This document shows, one piece after another, positions 59,277 to 64,000 of a stretch of 64,000 nucleotides of DNA. Source of the DNA: Atrina japonica (taxonomy: Eukaryota > Mollusca > Bivalvia > Pterioida > Pinnidae); assembly GCA_030159075.1 (NCBI GenBank), contig BROG01000995.1:86001-150000 (forward strand). The letters run 5' to 3'. Both the position numbers and the translations under genes were made by a program. The notes beneath the pieces were generated by a model that worked only from the letters and a program-made list of their open reading frames with translations, was not told the DNA's origin and ran no database searches. The stretch's first letter is position 1. The number at the start of each line of letters is the position of its first letter.

Positions 59277-59720
59277 AATAGGGAACTTTCGAGTTAGCCC
59301 GGGTTACCATTTTGATCCTGCATTTATTCGTGCCTTTTCGATTTTGTTCCTCATATGTTCTTCCGGTTCTCATTTTTACCTGCAACGTATATGGAAATAT
59401 CCTGATGTTTGAGCATATTAACTTTATTTTGTATAAAGAAATCCAAGAGACTCTTAAAACATACCACAGTGGGTTATTTACTTGTACGCGAAATTACTGA
59501 AATGTAACAAGCGGTGAAAATGTGCGGACAGACCGGGAATCAAACTCACAACCGTTCGAACAGTAGCAGGGTGCTTTTACCAATTGGGCTAACAGGGCTA
59601 TTTATATATTACCGAAACCAAAACTATAACATTGAGGAAGATTTTTCTAGAATCACGCAACTAGCGATAATAAAAGCAGGATTATAACGGTAATGCTTGT
59701 TAACTCGAAAGTTCCCTATT
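59277..59720. mobile_element. 444-bp element with perfect 20-bp TIRs
   Basis: AATAGGGAACTTTCGAGTTA at 59277-59296 and its exact reverse complement at 59701-59720. Holds a tRNA-like stretch (59517-59600) but no transposase. Fragments of the family lie at 49100-49210 and 50468-50565. Confidence 0.88.
59517..59600 (-). repeat. tRNA-like sequence inside a TIR element
   Basis: Minus strand: TAGCCCAATTGGTAAAAGCA and GGTTGTGAGTTTGATTCCCG look like pol III boxes A and B. It lies in the right half of the 59277-59720 element, so it is either a nested tRNA-derived insert or part of that family. Confidence 0.55.
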
Positions 59721-59878
59721 ATATTGGTATATCAAGTTTGGTGATGAATTGAATTCCCAAATGTTGGGGAAAATAGAATTACCGCTCTTTGGTGTCATTG
59801 TTATATCTTTAATGAACAGAAAACATGACAACAGTTCACATTTAGTAATCATCTTGTTTTTTTTATTCTTCAATTACT

Positions 59879-60088
59879 GAGCCGGCTTCGCTCAGTCGGT
59901 TGTGCATTCAGCTGGTGGCAGGTTGGATTCCTGTCCTTCGCGTCACAAAAAGTGTCAGCACGTTAAAGAACCCTCACTGCTTAATGGCCCGTAATTGGCC
60001 AAAATTTGAGGCCCTTCACCGGCATTTGGTGACATCTCCAGGGAAAGGTTCTTGAATAGGACGTTAAAGAAGAATACAACCAACCAAA
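59879..60088 (+). mobile_element. SINE family 1 copy with deletions in head
   Basis: GAGCCGGCTTCGCTCAGTCG head, box B lost, core blocks CAGCACGTTAAAGAACCC and CATTTGGTGACATCTCCA present, tail GACGTTAAAGAAGAATACAA. Confidence 0.82.
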
Positions 60089-60099
60089 GTCACTTACCG

Positions 60100-60240
60100 G
60101 GTCTTACTACTACTGCCTGGCTTTACACTGGTCATCTCTGGCCACCAATTAGCTGTTTCATTGACCATGATCACCTATGGCTGTATATTGAGATAGATAG
60201 CACTTTGAAATGGACGTTTGTTCTAAAACCAGAGTGGTGA
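60100..60240 (-). repeat. Dispersed repeat, part of copy 2
   Basis: CTGCCTGGCTTTACACTGG, CACCAATTAGCTGTTTCA and AAATGGACGTTTGTTCTAAA are the inverse of 31280-31440. Confidence 0.62.
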
Positions 60241-61119
60241 ATGGCAATAAAGAATTAAGTGTTATAAAGAAAATTTCCTATTGCAAAAAAAACCGTTCCT
60301 GATAAAAGTGCAATGTTATTGTGAAAATTACGATGTATCGAGTGGCGATCATTCGATAATTGACTGTAGTTAGTTATCCTTGAATGTGTATCAATACGCA
60401 GCATTTTCTCTAGGATGTTAATTTATTGAGTTCAGGTACCCACAATAACAAAATTCCTGGGTCCTTAGTTAAATTTGTGAGTCCCCAAGTCAATGAAATT
60501 CAAGAAAATACATGAAAACAAAGGCACACATTTTCAGTCTCGGGTTGAAAAAAAAATTACTGAGTTTTTGTGTGTCCTTAGGGACGCACTAATATTCATG
60601 TTTTGCATTCTTAAAAGATTTTATGCGTCAGAGACGCAGAAATCATGTGTAAGGGAAAACCCTGAATGCATCAAAAAACATCGTTTGTGCAATTGATTAT
60701 CTGCCCTTTGTTTATCACTGCTTGCTAGCTTGTAGAACTTGCCAATGAAAACAAAATCAGTTCAGGGTGGACACCACACAGAAAATGTAATAAATCTGCC
60801 AAAAAAAATAATGCAATCAGCGTTGCCGTTATCAACTCCTTTATGTTGCTGATTTGGCACAATCAGCTGCAATACATTAAGTCACTCTATCATCATTAGC
60901 TGTTCTGTAAGATACAATGCAGTGTGTTATATCATATACAATTAATATGTAAACAAAGTCCCGTCATTAGCTGGAGTACAGAGTAGACGGTACATTGAAT
61001 GTGCCTGTTCTAAGTGGAAAGTTGTGCTGCGTATACATCTGAATGATGTGAGCCGGAAAGGTGGTCTTTGCATTTCCTTATACTTATTTATGTAGAAATG
61101 TTCAGTGGAAGGTCCAATA
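60241..61119. other. No gene seen
   Basis: Includes phrases TGTGTCCTTAGGGACGCAC and GCGTCAGAGACGCAG (local inverted repeats) but no exon. Confidence 0.5.
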
Positions 61120-61299
61120 CATTAAACCTGCTATAGCGGCCACCTCTATATAAGGATCACCTGTCTATAAAGGTCAGTTTTGAAAAGTCCTTTGACTGCA
61201 TACTTCAACTAAATTGAACCTGTGTATAAGGGTCACCTGCACATAAAGGTCAATATTCTCTGGTCCCTTGGGTGGCCCCTATATACAGGTTTTACTGTA
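61120..61299 (-). repeat. GACC-type element, inverse of the 55821 copy
   Basis: Reads as the reverse complement of 55821-56002 with high similarity (GGTCCCTTGGGTGGCCCCTA). Confidence 0.75.
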
Positions 61300-61351
61300 T
61301 TCAATATTTTTCCCATTTATATTAAAATCCGTATAATCTGCTGACCTTGAG

Positions 61352-61625
61352 TCTCATGAACCCTTTCTAGCCCTGAACCAGCTTAGGTGATTATAAGAAT
61401 AACAACATTAGAATTGCATTGCATTGGTTGGAGTAATCATTCCTACCTGTCGCCACGCATAAGAGAATATCTAGTGAGAAGTAAAACATTTTTCCCTTGC
61501 AGCTTGTAATGACCGAAAAGTGAAAAGGATCATCTGTAATATATACCACGATAATCAAAAGGTTATTTCAACCTGCCATCTTATGTAAATCAGACAATAC
61601 TTACACTCCACTCACGTCAGGTGAA
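61352..61625 (+). repeat. Dispersed repeat, other part of copy 2
   Basis: GAGTCTCATGAACCCTTTCT (also at 30101), AGTAATCATTCCTACCTGTC and GATAATCAAAAGGTTATTTC match 30101-31270 in the same direction. Confidence 0.62.
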
Positions 61626-61687
61626 CTGTACATATATTGGCCAGTTCTATGGATTAGATGGATGCTAATGCAGTGAATTTCCCTTTT

Positions 61688-64000
61688 TAGCTCACCTGAG
61701 CCAAAGGCTCAAGTAAGCTATTGTGATCACTCCCAATCCGGTGTCCATCCATAAACTTTTCATATTTTCCACTTCTTCTCTGAAACCACTGAAAGGATTT
61801 TGACGAAACTTGACAGGTCCTTTACCAAGTTTGTATTTTTCAGCCAGATTGGCTTAGGGATGGATCCAGGGCGGGGCATATTAGGTCCCAAAAGGTACCC
61901 TCTTTAAAAATCTTGTTCTCCAGAACCACTACATGAATTGAAAAATGGATTGTTTCTGAGTGATCTACATGGATATATGATTCAAGTTTTGTATTTTTCA
62001 TAAAAATCGGAATATTAATTTTTGACGTGTTTTTGAGGTCTTTTCAGCCTTTGTCTTTTTCATTCATTTTTGTATGATTTCCTCAATTATGTTCCCTTGC
62101 ATTCATTTTGATGCATTCATTTAATGTGTTTTACTTGTACTTAGGTGAAGAAATGTTTTTGTGCAAAAATTTTACAGAAATTTATTTTTTATGAATTTTT
62201 TACGACTGCAAAAAAAGAGGGGGATGCATTTTTCACACTATTACCTATTGTTTCAAAACTACCAAAGGACTTTTGACAAAACTTTGCAGGAAGCAAGTGC
62301 TCAAGGTTCTTTACCATTTTGTAGTTTTCAGCCAGATTAGCTTAGTTATAGATCCAGGGCAGGGCAGAATAGGTCCCAAAAGGTACCCTCTTTAAAAATC
62401 TTTTTCTCCAGAACCACTACATGAATTGAAAAGCGGATTGTTTCTGAATGATCTACATGGATGTATGATTCAAGAATTGTTTTTCATAGAAATCAGAATA
62501 TTAATTTTTGACGTGTTTTTGAGGACAGTGAAACTTGTATATAAAGTCCACTTTAGGGACACAACAAAGAATGGTTAAGACCACTGTTAGAATTCAAAAT
62601 TTTGTAATGAATACATGCAATATTATTTAGATTCACCCAGATAAATAGTACGGTCTACTGAATTATGACAGTAGCCCATACTGTTTATCTGGGTGAGTCT
62701 AAATGTGACTGACCATAGGGGTTGGTAAGGTATTTACCAACTTCTAAATAAGATTGATCTGAGAACTAGATACTGTGAACTATAAGCGCCCCTCCCCCCC
62801 GCAACAGAGGAATGCTGATAGGTGTCCTTGGTAATAATGTAAACAACGTTACCCATTTGCTTTATAAAAAATAACTGCTTTTATTTCAATTTTGGCTCTT
62901 ATTGGTCTCAATGAACACCCACCCCATTTCCAAATTTGTTTTAGTAACCTAGGCATTTAAAGAGTCTAATTTTGTAATCAGACTAGATTAGATCTGCAAG
63001 TAGACCACTCTATTTTCTAAAGGCAGAAGTTTTCTCTGAAATATTGATTTTTTCACATATCTTTTTAATTTTTTTGATATTTCAAAAAATCAATTGACTG
63101 AAAGTGTTGAATATGCAAGTCGTTAATGGATTTTTAATTGGCAGGAACTTAACATATATATCCATTTTAACTCATTCAACCCTAAAGACACATTTGGACT
63201 GGCCTAAGTCATTGAATTACAGAAGAGTCCATTGTTTTTCAGGGGTTGATGAGTTAAACAATATCTATCTGCTAATCATAGTGTATTGGTTATAAAATCT
63301 TCGTAAATGCTTTATTTTGACATAAAACACTTAGGCGTACACAGGTGTAAATTGAAATAATGTGTTTTGTGGCTAATTTTATGTTTTTACTGAATTATTT
63401 ATTTTGTTCCTTTGCTCACCGGGCTGAAATACATGTGTATTTTTTTTCAAAAATCACACCGTCCACAACTGTTTTTGATTAATTGTAATTCAAATTTTTA
63501 AGTCAAATTCTCCACCACTAGGCCACCGCAAGTGAGCATTCTTCTTCAGAACCACTGCATGAATCGAAAAACTGATTGTTTCTGTATATTGGTTTTTGAC
63601 GTGTTTTGGGGTCTTTTTCAGGCTTTGTCATTTTCATTCATTTTTGCATGATTTCCTTAATCATCTCCCCTAGTATTCACTTTTGATGCATTCATTTAAT
63701 GCGTTTCACTTGTAAATAGATGCAGAAATGTTTTTTTGCAAGAATGTTGTCAAAATTTATTTTCTAGAATTTTTTACAAATTTTTTAGGACTGCAAAAAA
63801 GAGGGTGGTGCATTTTTCACACTATCAGCTTTTGTTTTAAAACTACTGAAGGGATTTTGATAAAACTTTATGGGAAGTAGGTACTCAAGATTCTCTAAAA
63901 CTTTGTAGTTTTCAGCCAGATCGGCACCGGGGTGAATCAGGTTTTGGCAAAATAGATCACATGAGGTACCTCTCTTTAAAATCTTCTTCTCCAGAACCGC
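61688..64000 (+). repeat. Hairpin-headed repeat, several internal copies, runs off the window
   Basis: Head AGCTCACCTGAGCC-AAAGGCTCAAGTAAGCT at 61690. The body block (TTCTTCTCTGAAACCACTGA, TTTTGACGAAACTTGACAGG, TTTCAGCCAGATTGGCTTAG, CTCCAGAACCACTACATGAA) occurs about three times: from 61740, from 62262 and from 63540. Interrupted by a GACCACCT-type fragment (62524) and a family-A copy (63167). Confidence 0.65.
63167..63256 (-). mobile_element. Family-A mini-element
   Basis: Close to consensus, TTAA at both ends. Confidence 0.88.

Overview
This is 64 kb of AT-rich eukaryotic DNA. It most likely comes from a marine bivalve mollusc: spliced genes, very sparse coding, a B-box/NHL-like gene of the type expanded in bivalves, and a dense mix of short non-autonomous repeats. 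The species assignment is inference. No bacterial, plasmid or phage features, no CRISPR and no rRNA were seen.

Two genes can be supported. (1) On the minus strand, 13789 to 12421, lies one long coding exon with two B-box-like zinc-binding modules and a beta-propeller-like C-terminal half. Its last ~92 codons sit in another frame, so it carries a +1 frameshift near 12703. A splice acceptor 8 nt before the ATG implies a non-coding first exon further upstream. (2) On the plus strand is the 5' end of a dipeptidyl-peptidase-like (DPP6/DPP10 family) gene. A small first coding exon (41104-41145, 14 codons ending Glu-Gln) is proposed to join, in phase 0 across an ~8.7 kb intron, to a 115-nt exon (49839-49953) encoding the family's juxtamembrane QRNWRG motif and single membrane helix. 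The extracellular exons must lie beyond the window or were not found.

The rest is repeats. Layout: 0.2-0.4 kb GACCACCT-type element; 2.2 kb 44-bp array; 3-11 kb SINEs, family-A mini-elements and a 1.6-kb TIR element with another repeat nested in it; 12.4-13.8 kb the B-box gene; 14-18.7 kb SINE, a 480-bp TIR element and (TA)n; 20.4-22.4 kb a ~34-bp array and a fold-back element; 24.3-26.8 kb a CCTAGTTTTTCTC array broken by two SINEs and a 168-bp element with a 5-bp target duplication; 27-34.5 kb hairpin-headed repeat, SINEs, 33-bp and ~18-bp arrays; 35-37 kb GA-rich and 39-bp arrays; 40-42.9 kb TG-rich DNA, exon 1 of the DPP-like gene, a dead LINE fragment and a SINE; 43-49.7 kb mostly SINEs and family-A copies plus a 71-bp palindromic array; 49.8 kb exon 2; 50-64 kb TIR elements, 25-bp, 14-bp and ~18-bp arrays, nested elements and hairpin-headed repeats to the end.

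The most notable non-genic patterns are: a ~90-bp palindromic element present at least 17 times with TTAA at its ends; a group of elements with CAGTGRAACC-type inverted ends whose internal GACCACCT motif has been amplified into minisatellites; several datable nested insertions with target duplications; and long open frames that are only by-products of tandem arrays with unit lengths divisible by three.
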